37,750 nt of DNA from Chloroflexota bacterium (GCA_025935925.1 JAICUI010000030.1:1-37750); one strand, 5' to 3'. Shown: positions 14,707 through 23,322, numbered from the stretch's first letter. The notes: a model not told the origin generated them from the sequence alone. Made by a program: numbers and translations.

Positions 14707-16338
14707 TCAGGAGGGCGCTGGCTCCGCGGTGGGATCCGGCGTCGGCTCGGCCGTCGGGCCGCTGGTCGGCGGCGGGGTCGACCCCTTCGTGGGCCTCGGC
14801 GTAGGCCTGGGAGTCGGCGGGGCCGTGGGCCGCGGGGTCGCCACGGGACGGGGAACCGAGATGTGCTGCGGCTCCGGCGTGTCCGGCAGCAGGTTCGCGA
14901 TGTCGTCGCGGACCTGGTTGATCCACGCGGCCGTCATCAGGCTCGGATAGCGCGGCGGAACGATGCGCAGCTGCTTCACCTTGGCGTCCGCGGCCTTGCC
15001 GAACAGCTCGATCAGCGCGGGCAGGCTCTCGCGGGGCAGGTCGGTCCACGCCGTGCCCCTCGCCGCGCCGAACAGCGCCGGCGCGTTGAGGATGACCTCG
15101 GGCCCCAGCTGCTGGCGGATCGCGAGCAGGAGCGTCTGCTGGCGGTCCATCCGGCCGTAGTCGCTGTCCATGTGCCGGCTGCGCGCATAGGCGAGCGCCA
15201 TGTGCCCGTCGAAGTGCTGGGGGCCCGCCTTGATCCGGAGCTTGATCTCGCCGTTCCCCGGGTCGGGGTAGTGGTCGTCGACGACGGCCTCCGGGACGTC
15301 GATGTCGATGCCGCCCATGGCGTCGACGACGCGGATCACGCCGGCGAGGTCGACGATCAGCACCGCGTCGATCGGCCGGCCGGTGATCGTGTGCACGACC
15401 GAGCGCACGGCGCCGATGCCCTTGACGGCCCCCTTGCCCGGCCACAGCCCCGGGTTCCGCACGGTCGCCTCGACGTACATCTCGTTGAGCAGCCCGGGCT
15501 GGCAGCCGCAGGCGGACGCGTCGCGCGCGGGACCGGGCGGATAGGGCGCGTTCTGGAGGTTGCGCGGCAGCCCGATCATCGCGGTCGCGCCCGTGCCGAC
15601 GTCGACCTCGACCAGCAGCATCACGTCGTTGCGCCGGCTCCACCGGCCCGAGCCGGCGTCCGAGCCGATCAGCAGCAGGTCGAAACGGCCGTCGTCGCCC
15701 CACGGGATCGCGCCCGGCCGCTGCCACGGCACGGCGGCCCCGAACGCCGGCAGGGTTCCGTTGCCACCGTCCGACGGGAACGGCGGGATGACCGGGCTCG
15801 GGCTCGGGGTGGGGCCGGACGACGCCGACGGCCCGGGCGAGGCGGCGGCCGGGGGTTCCGTCGCGTCGGGCGGCTCGGTGGGGTCCGGCATCGGGGTCTC
15901 GGTGTCGCCCTGGTCGACCTGGTCGACCTGCCCGATGCCCGCGAACGTGTCGTCGAGGAACGACGCCGCGGCCATGATCGTGTCGGCGGCAATCACGTGC
16001 GGGACCGCGACGGCGAGGACGATCACGAGCCCCGCGAGCGCCGCGCCGAGCCGCCCGGGGTCCGCGTTGCCCACCGCGTCGACCGCCGCGGACGTCCGCC
16101 AGCCGGCGACCATGATGTTCGCGGCGAACAGCAGCGTCAGCGCGCTGGGCGTGACGAGCGTGGCGGCGACGACGTACGTGCCGTTCGTCACGGCCCACGC
16201 GAGGAGCGTGCCGCCGATGAGCAGCGTCGGGACGAGGAACAGCGCCGCGGCCCGGCGGCGCCCGACCGCCGCATGCCCGAGGCCCGGGAGCGCCACGCTC
16301 GCGATCGCGAGCAGGAGCGGCCGGAGGCGGTGCTTCAC
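14707..16338 (-). CDS. LytR-CpsA-Psr (LCP) family cell-wall ligase
   Basis: A 543-residue membrane protein likely to attach a glycopolymer from a lipid carrier to peptidoglycan. Residues 1-121 hold four hydrophobic segments, where most LCP proteins have one TM helix. A Pro/Ser/Thr linker follows (about 140-190). The LCP domain (about 205-440) shows LLLIGSDAGSGRWSRRNDVML, here 21 residues long, with the acidic and Arg residues of the pyrophosphate site; IGLPRNL; DLAGVIRVVDAMGGIDIDVP, the family's best-kept segment; and LAYARSRHMDSDYGR followed by RQQ. The C-terminus is again a PT-rich tail. GTG 16338 is chosen since the first helix starts right after it. It ends a minus-strand run behind the LLM oxidoreductase. 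Confidence 0.9.
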   Translation of the reverse strand: MKHRLRPLLLAIASVALPGLGHAAVGRRRAAALFLVPTLLIGGTLLAWAVTNGTYVVAATLVTPSALTLLFAANIMVAGWRTSAAVDAVGNADPGRLGAALAGLVIVLAVAVPHVIAADTIMAAASFLDDTFAGIGQVDQVDQGDTETPMPDPTEPPDATEPPAAASPGPSASSGPTPSPSPVIPPFPSDGGNGTLPAFGAAVPWQRPGAIPWGDDGRFDLLLIGSDAGSGRWSRRNDVMLLVEVDVGTGATAMIGLPRNLQNAPYPPGPARDASACGCQPGLLNEMYVEATVRNPGLWPGKGAVKGIGAVRSVVHTITGRPIDAVLIVDLAGVIRVVDAMGGIDIDVPEAVVDDHYPDPGNGEIKLRIKAGPQHFDGHMALAYARSRHMDSDYGRMDRQQTLLLAIRQQLGPEVILNAPALFGAARGTAWTDLPRESLPALIELFGKAADAKVKQLRIVPPRYPSLMTAAWINQVRDDIANLLPDTPEPQHISVPRPVATPRPTAPPTPRPTPRPTKGSTPPPTSGPTAEPTPDPTAEPAPS

Positions 16339-16433
16339 GGAGGGCGATGGTCGCACGTCGCGGAGACGCGCGTACGGCGTCGAGCGTTGCGTCCGAGCAT
16401 GCGGCCAGGTTGCGTGCCCGCCGCGCGAGCGCG

Positions 16434-17378
16434 TCAGGCGGCGCGGATCGCCTCGAGCACGCGGCCGAACCGCTCGAGCATCTGGTGCGTCAGGGCGGGC
16501 AGCTTCGACGGATCGTCCGGATCGCCCACATGCACCGTCAGGTGCCGCAGCCCCGCATCGGCGAACCCGCGGATCGTCCGGCCGACCGCGGCGGGATCGC
16601 CGGACAGGCAGCCGTCGCGCTCGAGCGCGTTGCCCTGCGCGTCCAGGACGAGCCTCCCCCACCCCGTCAGCTCGAGCTTGGCCGGATCGCGGCCGACCGC
16701 CCGGCACGCATCTCGCGCGATCGTCGTCAGCCGCTCCATGTCGGCCGCGCCCGCGAGCGGGATGTTGACGTTGATCGCGTCGCCCCAGCGCGCCGCAACC
16801 TGGGCCGTCCGCTCGCCCTGCCCGGCGACCCACACCGGCGGCCCGCCCGGTCGTCCGCCCCACGGGATGACCTCCGCGTCCTCGGTCCGGACGAGCTCGC
16901 CGTCGAACGTGAGTGGCGCGTCGCGGAGCATCCGCACCACGACCTCGACGGACTCCGCGTAGCGGGCGACCGGCCGGCGAGGGTCATAGCCGAACGCGCG
17001 CCAGCTCTGGTCGCGCTGCGGGACGCCGCTGCCGAGGCCGAGCGTCAGGCGGCCGCCGCTGACCTCGTCGAGCGTGACCGCCATCTTCGCGAGCAGCGCG
17101 GGGTTGCGGAATCCGGTGCACGCGACGTACGGGCCGATGCCCACGGTGGTCGTCGCCTCGGCGAGCGCCGTCACGATCGTCCAGCACTCCCAGAACCCGA
17201 TTCGCTCGCCGCCGAGCTCGCGCTGGAGGTGATCCGGCACCCACAGCGTGTCGACGCCCATCGACTCGGCCTCGCGCGCGAGCGCGCGCATCTCGGGCCA
17301 CGTGGCGTACGTGCGGTCGCGGAGCGGCCAGGTCGGGAGGTTCAGGCCGATCGCGAGGGGCCCGGGGGCGTTGGTCAC
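16434..17378 (-). CDS. LLM-class F420-dependent oxidoreductase
   Basis: A 314-residue TIM-barrel flavin/deazaflavin-type oxidoreductase of the luciferase-like family. Seen: the opening strand AIGLNLPTWPL, DTLWVPDHL, the family-typical SGGRLTLGLGSGVPQRD with a following Tyr/Phe-Gly pair (AFGYDP), PVWVAGQGERT, and the C-terminal GFADAGLRHLTVHV. These match F420-binding enzymes better than FMN-using luciferases, but the cofactor is inferred. The substrate is unknown. The start is GTG 17378 with a weak CACCAT box 6 nt upstream and no ribosome site. It lies between DUF4112 (40 nt) and LCP (95 nt) on the same strand. Confidence 0.88.
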   Translation of the reverse strand: MTNAPGPLAIGLNLPTWPLRDRTYATWPEMRALAREAESMGVDTLWVPDHLQRELGGERIGFWECWTIVTALAEATTTVGIGPYVACTGFRNPALLAKMAVTLDEVSGGRLTLGLGSGVPQRDQSWRAFGYDPRRPVARYAESVEVVVRMLRDAPLTFDGELVRTEDAEVIPWGGRPGGPPVWVAGQGERTAQVAARWGDAINVNIPLAGAADMERLTTIARDACRAVGRDPAKLELTGWGRLVLDAQGNALERDGCLSGDPAAVGRTIRGFADAGLRHLTVHVGDPDDPSKLPALTHQMLERFGRVLEAIRAA

Positions 17379-17418
17379 GCGCTCATGGTGCCCGAGCCCG
17401 GTGGCCGCCGGCCCGTCG

Positions 17419-18012
17419 CTAGCCGACGACCGTGGACAGCAGGTTGCCGAGCAGGACGAGCAGCAGCCAGATGATCGCGATGCCGGCGACGACGACGCCG
17501 ATCACGAGCGCCTTCGAGCCGCGCGTGTCGGGATCGAGATCGACCGCGTGGCGGTGGAACAGCTCCAGGTTGCGCCGGTTGCCCTTGAAGCCGAAGTCCA
17601 CGAGGTCGCCGACGAACGGGATCAGGCCAACGCCGAAGTCGACCAGCGAGTTCATCACCATCCGCAGGATCACGATCTTCGGCAGCCGGAAGCGTGCGGC
17701 CTCGAGCACGATCCACGCCGACATCACGGCCGACATCGCGTCGCCGACGAACGGGATCAGCCCGATCAGCGGATCGATGCCGAACCCGATCGGCGTCCCC
17801 GGGATCTTGATCAGGTCGTCGAGCAGGTAGGCGGCCCGGCCGATGCGCCGTTCGGCGGCGAGCGCCCGCTCGCTGCGCACGGCGCGCTCCGTGCCCGTCT
17901 CGCGGTACGGGGCCGGAGGGTGGATGGTGAGCTGGGCGGTGGGCGGCGGCGGGAGCTGGGCGCGGCGCGCGTCGGCGTGACGGCCCGTGTCGGTCGCGTG
18001 CATGGTCGCCAT
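17419..18012 (-). CDS. DUF4112 membrane protein
   Basis: A 197-residue protein. After a Pro/His/Arg-rich N-terminal tail (about 65 residues) comes the DUF4112 core, with two related helical segments marked by IPFVGD: GLIPFVGDAMSAVMSAW and GLIPFVGDLVDFGFKGN. A hydrophobic TM helix follows near the C-terminus (IGVVVAGIAIIWLLLVLLG). Function of the family is unknown. ATG 18012 is chosen as the first start; a second ATG three codons on is possible. It is divergent from thymidine kinase with 93 nt between, and it leads the minus-strand run of LLM and LCP genes. Confidence 0.87.
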   Translation of the reverse strand: MATMHATDTGRHADARRAQLPPPPTAQLTIHPPAPYRETGTERAVRSERALAAERRIGRAAYLLDDLIKIPGTPIGFGIDPLIGLIPFVGDAMSAVMSAWIVLEAARFRLPKIVILRMVMNSLVDFGVGLIPFVGDLVDFGFKGNRRNLELFHRHAVDLDPDTRGSKALVIGVVVAGIAIIWLLLVLLGNLLSTVVG

Positions 18013-18093
18013 TCATCCCGACCTGGCGTCCCGCGGGCGTGTCCGGACCAGGGCGCGGACGTTGCAATGCCCGTGCGGGTGCGGGTGAGCCGG

Positions 18094-18099
18094 TAGATT
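18094..18099 (+). promoter_or_regulatory. TANNNT box (TAGATT) before thymidine kinase
   Basis: TAGATT ends 6 nt before the GTG start, and the 6 nt (cgaggg) leave no room for an independent leader. A leaderless start is likely, although the GAGGG itself could act as a very close ribosome site if transcription began further upstream. Confidence 0.45.
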
Positions 18100-18105
18100 C
18101 GAGGG

Positions 18106-18738
18106 GTGCTGTATCGCGCCGATCCCTGGCTCCACGTCATCGCCGGCTGCATGTCGTCGGGCAAGACCGACGAGCTGCTGCGGCTCCTGCGACGCGCCGA
18201 GATCGCGAAGCGGCGGATCCTGCTCGTGCGGCCGGACGTCGACGATCGAACGCCGGGTGAGTACGCCGAGAGCCGGTCGAAGGCCCGCTATCCGTCGGTG
18301 CTCGTGCCGAAGGCCGAGCCGGTGCAGATCCTGTCGCTGGCGCGGGAGCGCGACGTGGACCTGGTCGGGATCGAGGAGGCCCAGTTCTTCGACCAATCGC
18401 TGACGGGCGTGGTCGAGACGCTGCGCCAGAGCGGGCGGCACGTGATCGCGTCGGGGCTCAACACCGACTTCGCGGGGCGGCCATTCGGGCCGATGCCCGT
18501 GCTCCTCGCGCTCGCGGACGAGATCACGATGCTGTCGGCGATCTGCGTGGTGTGTGGCGAGAACGCGACCCGGACGCAGCGCCTGGTGGGCGGCCGCCCG
18601 GCGGCGATCGACGACCCGCTGATCGTGATCGGCGGGTTCGAGAGCCCGTCGATCGAGACGTACGAAGCGCGCTGCTCGCGCCACCACGAGGTGGCGCCTG
18701 CGCGGGTGGCTCGCGGGGTGGTGGCGGAAGGCGCGTAG
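18106..18738 (+). CDS. tdk: Thymidine kinase, type II
   Basis: A 210-residue salvage enzyme phosphorylating thymidine (and deoxyuridine) with ATP. The P-loop is GCMSSGKTDELLR (14-26), in place of the usual GPMFSGKSEEL. The Mg-binding DEAQFF motif appears as IEEAQFFD. GLNTDFAGRPF is the usual GLD-x-DF-x-G-x-PF segment, and the lasso loop YEARCSRHHEV closes over thymidine. Zinc ligands are CVVC and C-x2-H; the last Cys is replaced by His, which is common. GTG 18106 starts 7 residues before the P-loop strand. It sits alone, divergent from DUF4112. Confidence 0.95.
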   Translation: MLYRADPWLHVIAGCMSSGKTDELLRLLRRAEIAKRRILLVRPDVDDRTPGEYAESRSKARYPSVLVPKAEPVQILSLARERDVDLVGIEEAQFFDQSLTGVVETLRQSGRHVIASGLNTDFAGRPFGPMPVLLALADEITMLSAICVVCGENATRTQRLVGGRPAAIDDPLIVIGGFESPSIETYEARCSRHHEVAPARVARGVVAEGA

Positions 18739-19121
18739 CGCGCCCGCTGTCGCAGGGACGAGCGGCCGGCATCTGCTGTCCACACCCTGTCCACGGTGAC
18801 GTGAACGTCGTGGACAACTTCGATCGCCCGGCCGCCAAAGTCGTGGACAAGTCGGTTGGCGACCTCCGCGTGCGCCGATATCGTTCGGTTTGCCCGAAGG
18901 GGCCGGTGGCACCGACACCGGACCGGTCAGCGATGATCGGACCGGGTCCCCGGAGGCCCCCGCAGCGCAGGCCGCAAGGCCAGGCGAGGCGGGTGGCGCC
19001 GGAGCCGCTGCGACAGACCCGAGCTTGCTTGGGACTGGCGTGGGCGAGGCGGTGCGGTACGGTTCCTTCGGGCGCTTTCGTGTGCGCCGAGAACCTGAAA
19101 CGGACCCACCACCGTCGACCC
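18739..19121. other. 383-nt region before Nudix gene, no firm gene
   Basis: One plus-strand frame from TTG 18890 stays open (PEGAGGTDTGPVSDDRTG...) and has moderate codon bias up to about 19120, but it then runs as a shadow through the Nudix gene. No domain is seen. I call it non-coding leader or spacer with low certainty. Confidence 0.35.
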
Positions 19122-19616
19122 ATGGCGAAGCTGTCCGCGGGCCTCCTCCTCTACCGGCGCAACGGCGACGACGTCCAGGTCCTGATCGCCCACCCGGGCG
19201 GCCCGATCTGGTCGCGTCGGGATGCCGGCGCGTGGTCCCTGCCCAAGGGCGCCCCGATGGACGGCGAGGACCTGTTCGCCACGGCCCGCCGCGAGTTCGA
19301 GGAGGAGACCGGCCACCGGCCGCCCGACGGCGACGCCATCGACCTCGGGGACGTCCGGATGCGATCAGGCAAGACGGTCCATGGCTGGGGCATCGAGGGG
19401 AACCTGGACCCGGGTGCGCTCCACAGCATGCAGGTCCAGGTCGAGTGGCCACCGAAGTCGGGTCGCGTCATCACCGTCCCGGAGATCGACCGGATCGTCT
19501 GGGCGGACCCCGCCGAGGCACGGCGCCGCCTGAACCCCGCCCAGGCGGGCTTCGTCGATCGCCTGCTGCGCGCCCTGGCGCGCGCGACCGAGGACGACGC
19601 GACCGCGGCGTCGTAA
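19122..19616 (+). CDS. Nudix hydrolase
   Basis: A 164-residue pyrophosphohydrolase. The Nudix box is complete: G-APMDG-E-DLFATAR-REFEEETGH fits G-x5-E-x7-RE-x-EE-x-G-x and binds the metal ions. The opening SAGLLLYRRNGDDVQVLIAH and WSLPKGAP are typical of the fold. The sequence layout (GGPIWSRRDAGAW, followed by KTVHGWGIEGN) resembles YfcD/ADP-ribose-type relatives annotated as predicted NTP pyrophosphohydrolases, so the substrate is not settled. ATG 19122 has no ribosome site; a CACCGT box lies 6 nt upstream. MscL follows after 46 nt on the same strand. Confidence 0.9.
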   Translation: MAKLSAGLLLYRRNGDDVQVLIAHPGGPIWSRRDAGAWSLPKGAPMDGEDLFATARREFEEETGHRPPDGDAIDLGDVRMRSGKTVHGWGIEGNLDPGALHSMQVQVEWPPKSGRVITVPEIDRIVWADPAEARRRLNPAQAGFVDRLLRALARATEDDATAAS

Positions 19617-19662
19617 CGTACGGGCCAGCCGCGCGATGCGGAGATCGGCAGGGAGGACGGCG

Positions 19663-20124
19663 ATGGTCGGCGAGTTCCGCGCATTCCTGACCAAGTCCAA
19701 CGCGCTGGCGCTGGCCATCGGCGTGATCATCGGCGCCGCGCTCGGCGCGGTCGTCAACTCGCTGGTCAACGACATCATCATGCCGCCCATCGGCTATGCC
19801 CTCGGGGGCGTCGACTTCACCGAGCTGAAGTACGTCCTCAAGAGCCCGACGGGCAACCCGCCGGACCCGGCGACCGAGGTCGCGATCCGGTGGGGCAACT
19901 TCGTGCAGCTGCTGATCGTGTTCTTCGTGGTCGCGCTCGTGGTGTTCCTCATCGCGCGCGCGTTCATCCGGGAGGCGCCGGCCGCGCCGCCGGAGCCGTC
20001 GGACGAGGCGAAGCTCCTGGCTGAGATCCGCGACGAGCTCCGGGCCGGAAGCGCGGCGAACGCCGTAAGCGCCGCGAGCGCAGCGAACGCCGGCGCCCGC
20101 ACTACCCCGCCGCCGACCGCCTGA
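19663..20124 (+). CDS. mscL: Large-conductance mechanosensitive channel
   Basis: A 153-residue pore protein that opens under membrane tension to release solutes during hypo-osmotic shock. TM1 has the gate helix and family signature (NALALAIGVIIGAALGAVVNSLVNDIIMPPIG region, Gly/Ala-rich). The periplasmic loop is PTGNPPDPATEVAIRWG, TM2 is LLIVFFVVALVVFLIAR, and a cytoplasmic helix EAKLLAEIRDEL follows. After this comes an odd Ala/Asn/Ser-rich tail (ANAVSAASAANAG) ending in Pro. ATG 19663 is preferred over ATG 19636 because GGGAGG lies 7 nt before it and the MscL homology begins with GEFRAFL. Confidence 0.95.
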   Translation: MVGEFRAFLTKSNALALAIGVIIGAALGAVVNSLVNDIIMPPIGYALGGVDFTELKYVLKSPTGNPPDPATEVAIRWGNFVQLLIVFFVVALVVFLIARAFIREAPAAPPEPSDEAKLLAEIRDELRAGSAANAVSAASAANAGARTTPPPTA

Positions 20125-20178
20125 CGTCCCCGACGGCGACCCGGCCGCCGACGACGCGCCGCCCGCCACAACAGCGAC

Positions 20179-20204
20179 GAGCCGCCCGCCGAGGCGAGCG
20201 GCTC
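20179..20204 (+). terminator. Hairpin terminator after mscL
   Basis: GAGCCGC (20179-20185) pairs perfectly with GCGGCTC (20198-20204), with a 12-nt loop. It lies 54 nt past the mscL stop; a short TT-C run follows. Probable terminator. Confidence 0.45.
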
Positions 20205-20312
20205 GATCGGTTCCCCCCAAGGATTCCCGGTCTCTGGGTCCCGGCTGTCCTTGCGCCGCCCGTCGGACGGGTCGACGCGGCAAGTCTACGGGCCGCCGAA
20301 GAGGACGGGCAA

Positions 20313-20327
20313 GGCAACTCAGTTGCC
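20313..20327. promoter_or_regulatory. Dyad GGCAAC-TCA-GTTGCC upstream of PBP
   Basis: Perfect 6-bp arms around 3 nt, about 100 nt upstream of the penicillin-binding protein start. It could be an operator or an RNA hairpin in its leader. No regulator can be named. Confidence 0.35.
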
Positions 20328-20426
20328 AAAGGTTGCGAATCTGCCGTTCGAACTTAACGCCCACTCCTCCCGTTCGCGCGCCAACGATCTGGCGGGAATC
20401 CGGCATCCACCGAATACTTCCGCGCG

Positions 20427-23288
20427 ATGTACGACGAGCAGGGCATGAATCCGCCCCCGACCACCCGGCGCGCGCGCCCGGCACGCCGCGGAATCGGCGT
20501 CGCGGCGACGATGGGCCTGTTCCTCTTCGGTGCCCTCGCGCTCCTCGGCGCCGCCGGCGCGGTCTTCGCCGTCACCACCTTCTCGCGGATGTCGGACGGC
20601 CTCCCGGACCCGACCGCCCTCGAGCAGATCCAGCTCCCCGAGCAGTCCGTCGTCTACGACCGGACCGGCAAGACGGAGCTCGCGCGGTTCGGCGAGTTCA
20701 ATCGGACGGTCGTCACCTTCGAGCAGATCCCGCCGATGCTGGTCGATGCGACGACCGCCGTCGAGGACCGCTCGTTCTGGCAGAACTCCGGGTTCGACCC
20801 CGTCGGGATCCTGTCCGCGGGCGTCGACGCACTCCGGGGTCGGGCCCGCGGCGCATCGACGATCACCCAGCAGCTCGTCCGCCAGCGGCTCCTCAACGAC
20901 CAGGGCCAGGCGGAGACCCAGGTCACGGCCAGCCGGAAGATCAAGGAGATCATCCAGTCGGTCCGCGTGACCCAGGCCTACCCGGGCGTCGCGGGCAAGC
21001 AGAAGATCATGGCCGCCTACCTGAACCAGAACTATTACGGCAACGAGTCGTACGGCGTCGCGGCCGCCGCCGAGAGCTACTTCGGCAAGGATCTCAAGGA
21101 CCTGACCCTCGCCCAGGCGGCCATCATCGCTGCCCTGCCCAAGTCGCCATCCACGTACGACCTCGTCGCGAACGCCGTCGAGCAGTGCAAGAACCCCGCC
21201 GAGGACCCCGAGACCTGCACCGACACGGAGCTCGTCGTGCCGGACGACTCGGACATCGTCGTGCGCCGGAACTACGTGCTCGACCAGATGCAGGCGGACG
21301 GCGGGACGCCGCTCACCGGCGGCACGCTGACGGCCGCGGACTTCCAGGCGGCGAAGTCCGAGCCCGTCGTGCTCGCGCCGCAGCGTTCCAACCAGTGGCA
21401 GCTCCCCCAGTTCGTGTACCAGGTGCGCAAGGAGCTCACGACCCGGCTGTGCGGCCCCGACGCCGAGACGTGCCCGGTGCTCGAGCGCGGCGGGCTCACG
21501 GTCACCTCGACGATCGACCTCCGCCTCCAGCAGCTGGCTCAGAAATGGGTGCAGGCGGCGACCATCGTCCCCCACGCCAAGGACCCGAAGGCGGCCGCCA
21601 AGGCGCTCGGCCTCAAGTACGACCCGTGGATGCAGAACCTGCGCGACAAGACGCTGCGCAACGGCGCGCTGATCGCCGAGGACTACCAGACGGGCGAGAT
21701 CCTGGCCTACCAGGGATCCGCCGATCCGACGGCGACGCGCGGCACCAAGCGCTTCCAGCCGCGGTTCGACGTCCTCGCCGACGGCTGGCGCCAGCCCGGG
21801 TCGGCATTCAAGCCCGTCGTGTACTCGTCCGGGATCGATGCGAAGAAGATCACGGCCGCGACGATGTTCATGGACGTGGTCACCGACTTCGGCAGCAACT
21901 ACACGCCCACCGACGCCGACAACCTCGAGCGCGGCCCCGTCCGCGTCCGGGACGCCCTCCGCTTCTCGCTCAACATCCCGGCCGTCAAGGCGATGGCGAC
22001 CATCGGCAACGACACGGTCCAGCAGAAGGCCGAGCAGATGGGCATCCAGTTCCGCGACGGGCAGACGGACGCCGGGCTCGCGTTCGCGCTGGGCGTCGAG
22101 GAGATCCGGCCGCGCGACCTCGTCCGGGCCTACGGGACGATCGCGAACCAGGGGCAGCTCGTCCCGCAGACGACGATCGTGTCGGTCAAGGATGGCAGCG
22201 GCAACGACGTGGCGAACGCCGACGCGTCCGATGCCACGGACCAGCCCCAGCAGGCGCTCGACAAGGGCACGGCCGGGATCATGACGGACATCCTCGCCGG
22301 CAACACCGACCCGAGCCAGAACCCGTTCTGGGGCGCGTTCCGGATCATGGACGGCGGCAAGCGCCGGCCGGCGACGCTCAAGACGGGCACCAACAACGAC
22401 GCCCGCGACCTCAACGCGTACGGCTACATCGGCGCGCCGAGCAAGGCCGACCGCGCGAACGGCGAGTACGCGCTGGCCGTGGGCGCCTGGAACGGCAACT
22501 CCGACAACTCGCTCGTGTCCACGCCGCAGTCGCCGCTGTTCTCGATCGACGTGACGACGCACGTCTGGCAGGGCTTCCTGCAGGACGCGACGAAGGGCTG
22601 GAGCATCAACGGCTTCAAGCAGCCCGACGGCCTCGTGCAGCAGGCAGTGGACCCGTGGACGGGACTCCTCGCGGGCAACGGTGGCAAGCGCATCACCGAG
22701 CTGTTCCTCCCGGGTACCGCGCCGAAGGGCAACGTGCCCCAGGACGCGCGCTGTGGCGAGGGCGTCCTGAGCGTGGCCGGGTTCGAGAAGGATCACGACA
22801 GCTGGCTCAAGGCGGACCGCGGGTGGCTCGGGAGGGCCGCGAAGGGCCCGGGCGTCCGCGGCGGTCCCGAGGGCACGCGAACCGCGTACTTCTACAACGG
22901 GCTGTTCCAGCCGTACGGGGCCTCCTGGGGCCCGGTCGTCGGCTCGGGGGGCGGCTGCGCGAGCCCGTCGCCGTCGGCCTCGTTCGACCCGTGCGCGTCG
23001 CCGGATCCCAACGCCTCGGTCGACCCGAACGCGTCGGTGGTCCCGTGCCCATCGGCATCGGCATCGGCGTCACCGTCGACCGAGCCTTCGGCCACCCCGA
23101 CGGAGCCGCCGAGCGAGACGCCCTCACCCACCGAGGCGCCCACGGAGCCACCGACCGCGCCGCCCACGGAGCCGCCGACCCCGGCACCCACCAAGTCGCC
23201 GCCGCCGACCCCGGAGCCGACGCCCAAGCCGACGCCGTCGCCGACCCCATCGGCCGCATCGGCCGCGGACGCCTCGCCGACGCCCTGA
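20427..23288 (+). CDS. Bifunctional penicillin-binding protein (class A, GT51 + transpeptidase)
   Basis: A 953-residue peptidoglycan synthase. A basic cytoplasmic tail and one TM helix (about 28-50) anchor it. The glycosyltransferase domain follows with the catalytic Glu at about 113 (AVEDRSFW), ASTITQQLVRQ and the second-Glu region NYYGNESYG. The transpeptidase domain has SAFK (Ser459, Lys462), the SxN motif FSLN, and KTGT at about 652. It would polymerise lipid II and cross-link stems. After about residue 840 comes a long Ser/Pro/Thr/Glu tail (SPSPTEAPTEPP type), probably within the wall. ATG 20427 is chosen; an AATACT box lies 8 nt upstream. Shares its envelope role with LCP, NlpC/P60 and the kinase, which in other bacteria often regulates PBPs. 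Confidence 0.95.
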   Translation: MYDEQGMNPPPTTRRARPARRGIGVAATMGLFLFGALALLGAAGAVFAVTTFSRMSDGLPDPTALEQIQLPEQSVVYDRTGKTELARFGEFNRTVVTFEQIPPMLVDATTAVEDRSFWQNSGFDPVGILSAGVDALRGRARGASTITQQLVRQRLLNDQGQAETQVTASRKIKEIIQSVRVTQAYPGVAGKQKIMAAYLNQNYYGNESYGVAAAAESYFGKDLKDLTLAQAAIIAALPKSPSTYDLVANAVEQCKNPAEDPETCTDTELVVPDDSDIVVRRNYVLDQMQADGGTPLTGGTLTAADFQAAKSEPVVLAPQRSNQWQLPQFVYQVRKELTTRLCGPDAETCPVLERGGLTVTSTIDLRLQQLAQKWVQAATIVPHAKDPKAAAKALGLKYDPWMQNLRDKTLRNGALIAEDYQTGEILAYQGSADPTATRGTKRFQPRFDVLADGWRQPGSAFKPVVYSSGIDAKKITAATMFMDVVTDFGSNYTPTDADNLERGPVRVRDALRFSLNIPAVKAMATIGNDTVQQKAEQMGIQFRDGQTDAGLAFALGVEEIRPRDLVRAYGTIANQGQLVPQTTIVSVKDGSGNDVANADASDATDQPQQALDKGTAGIMTDILAGNTDPSQNPFWGAFRIMDGGKRRPATLKTGTNNDARDLNAYGYIGAPSKADRANGEYALAVGAWNGNSDNSLVSTPQSPLFSIDVTTHVWQGFLQDATKGWSINGFKQPDGLVQQAVDPWTGLLAGNGGKRITELFLPGTAPKGNVPQDARCGEGVLSVAGFEKDHDSWLKADRGWLGRAAKGPGVRGGPEGTRTAYFYNGLFQPYGASWGPVVGSGGGCASPSPSASFDPCASPDPNASVDPNASVVPCPSASASASPSTEPSATPTEPPSETPSPTEAPTEPPTAPPTEPPTPAPTKSPPPTPEPTPKPTPSPTPSAASAADASPTP

Positions 23289-23301
23289 CCGGCTGAGCGC
23301 T

Positions 23302-23322
23302 CCCGTCGCGCGTGCGACCGGG
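23302..23322 (+). terminator. Hairpin after PBP gene
   Basis: CCCGTCGC (23302-23309) and GCGACcGGG (23314-23322) pair with a single bulged C and a GCGT loop, 13 nt past the stop. Probable terminator without U-tract. Confidence 0.35.

Larger units (their letters stand above)
20125..20426. other. 302-nt structured region between mscL and PBP
   Basis: No gene is seen. Four potential hairpins occur: 20179-20204 (terminator-like), AAGGA...TCCTT at about 20218-20252, CCGCCCGT...ACGG/GCGG at about 20255-20282, and GGCAAC-TCA-GTTGCC at 20313-20327. The rest is GC-poorer than the genes (for example 20330-20360). Confidence 0.4.

Noticed and set aside
20349-20357. GTTCGAAC as a possible tRNA T-loop
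   Set aside because: No acceptor or anticodon stems could be fitted around it; TTCGAA near 28636 was rejected for the same reason, being part of a hairpin.
20319-22796. Long minus-strand frame antisense to the PBP gene
   Set aside because: Arg/Gly/Val-rich translation without domains, typical of antisense frames in very GC-rich DNA; the plus-strand PBP has all catalytic motifs.
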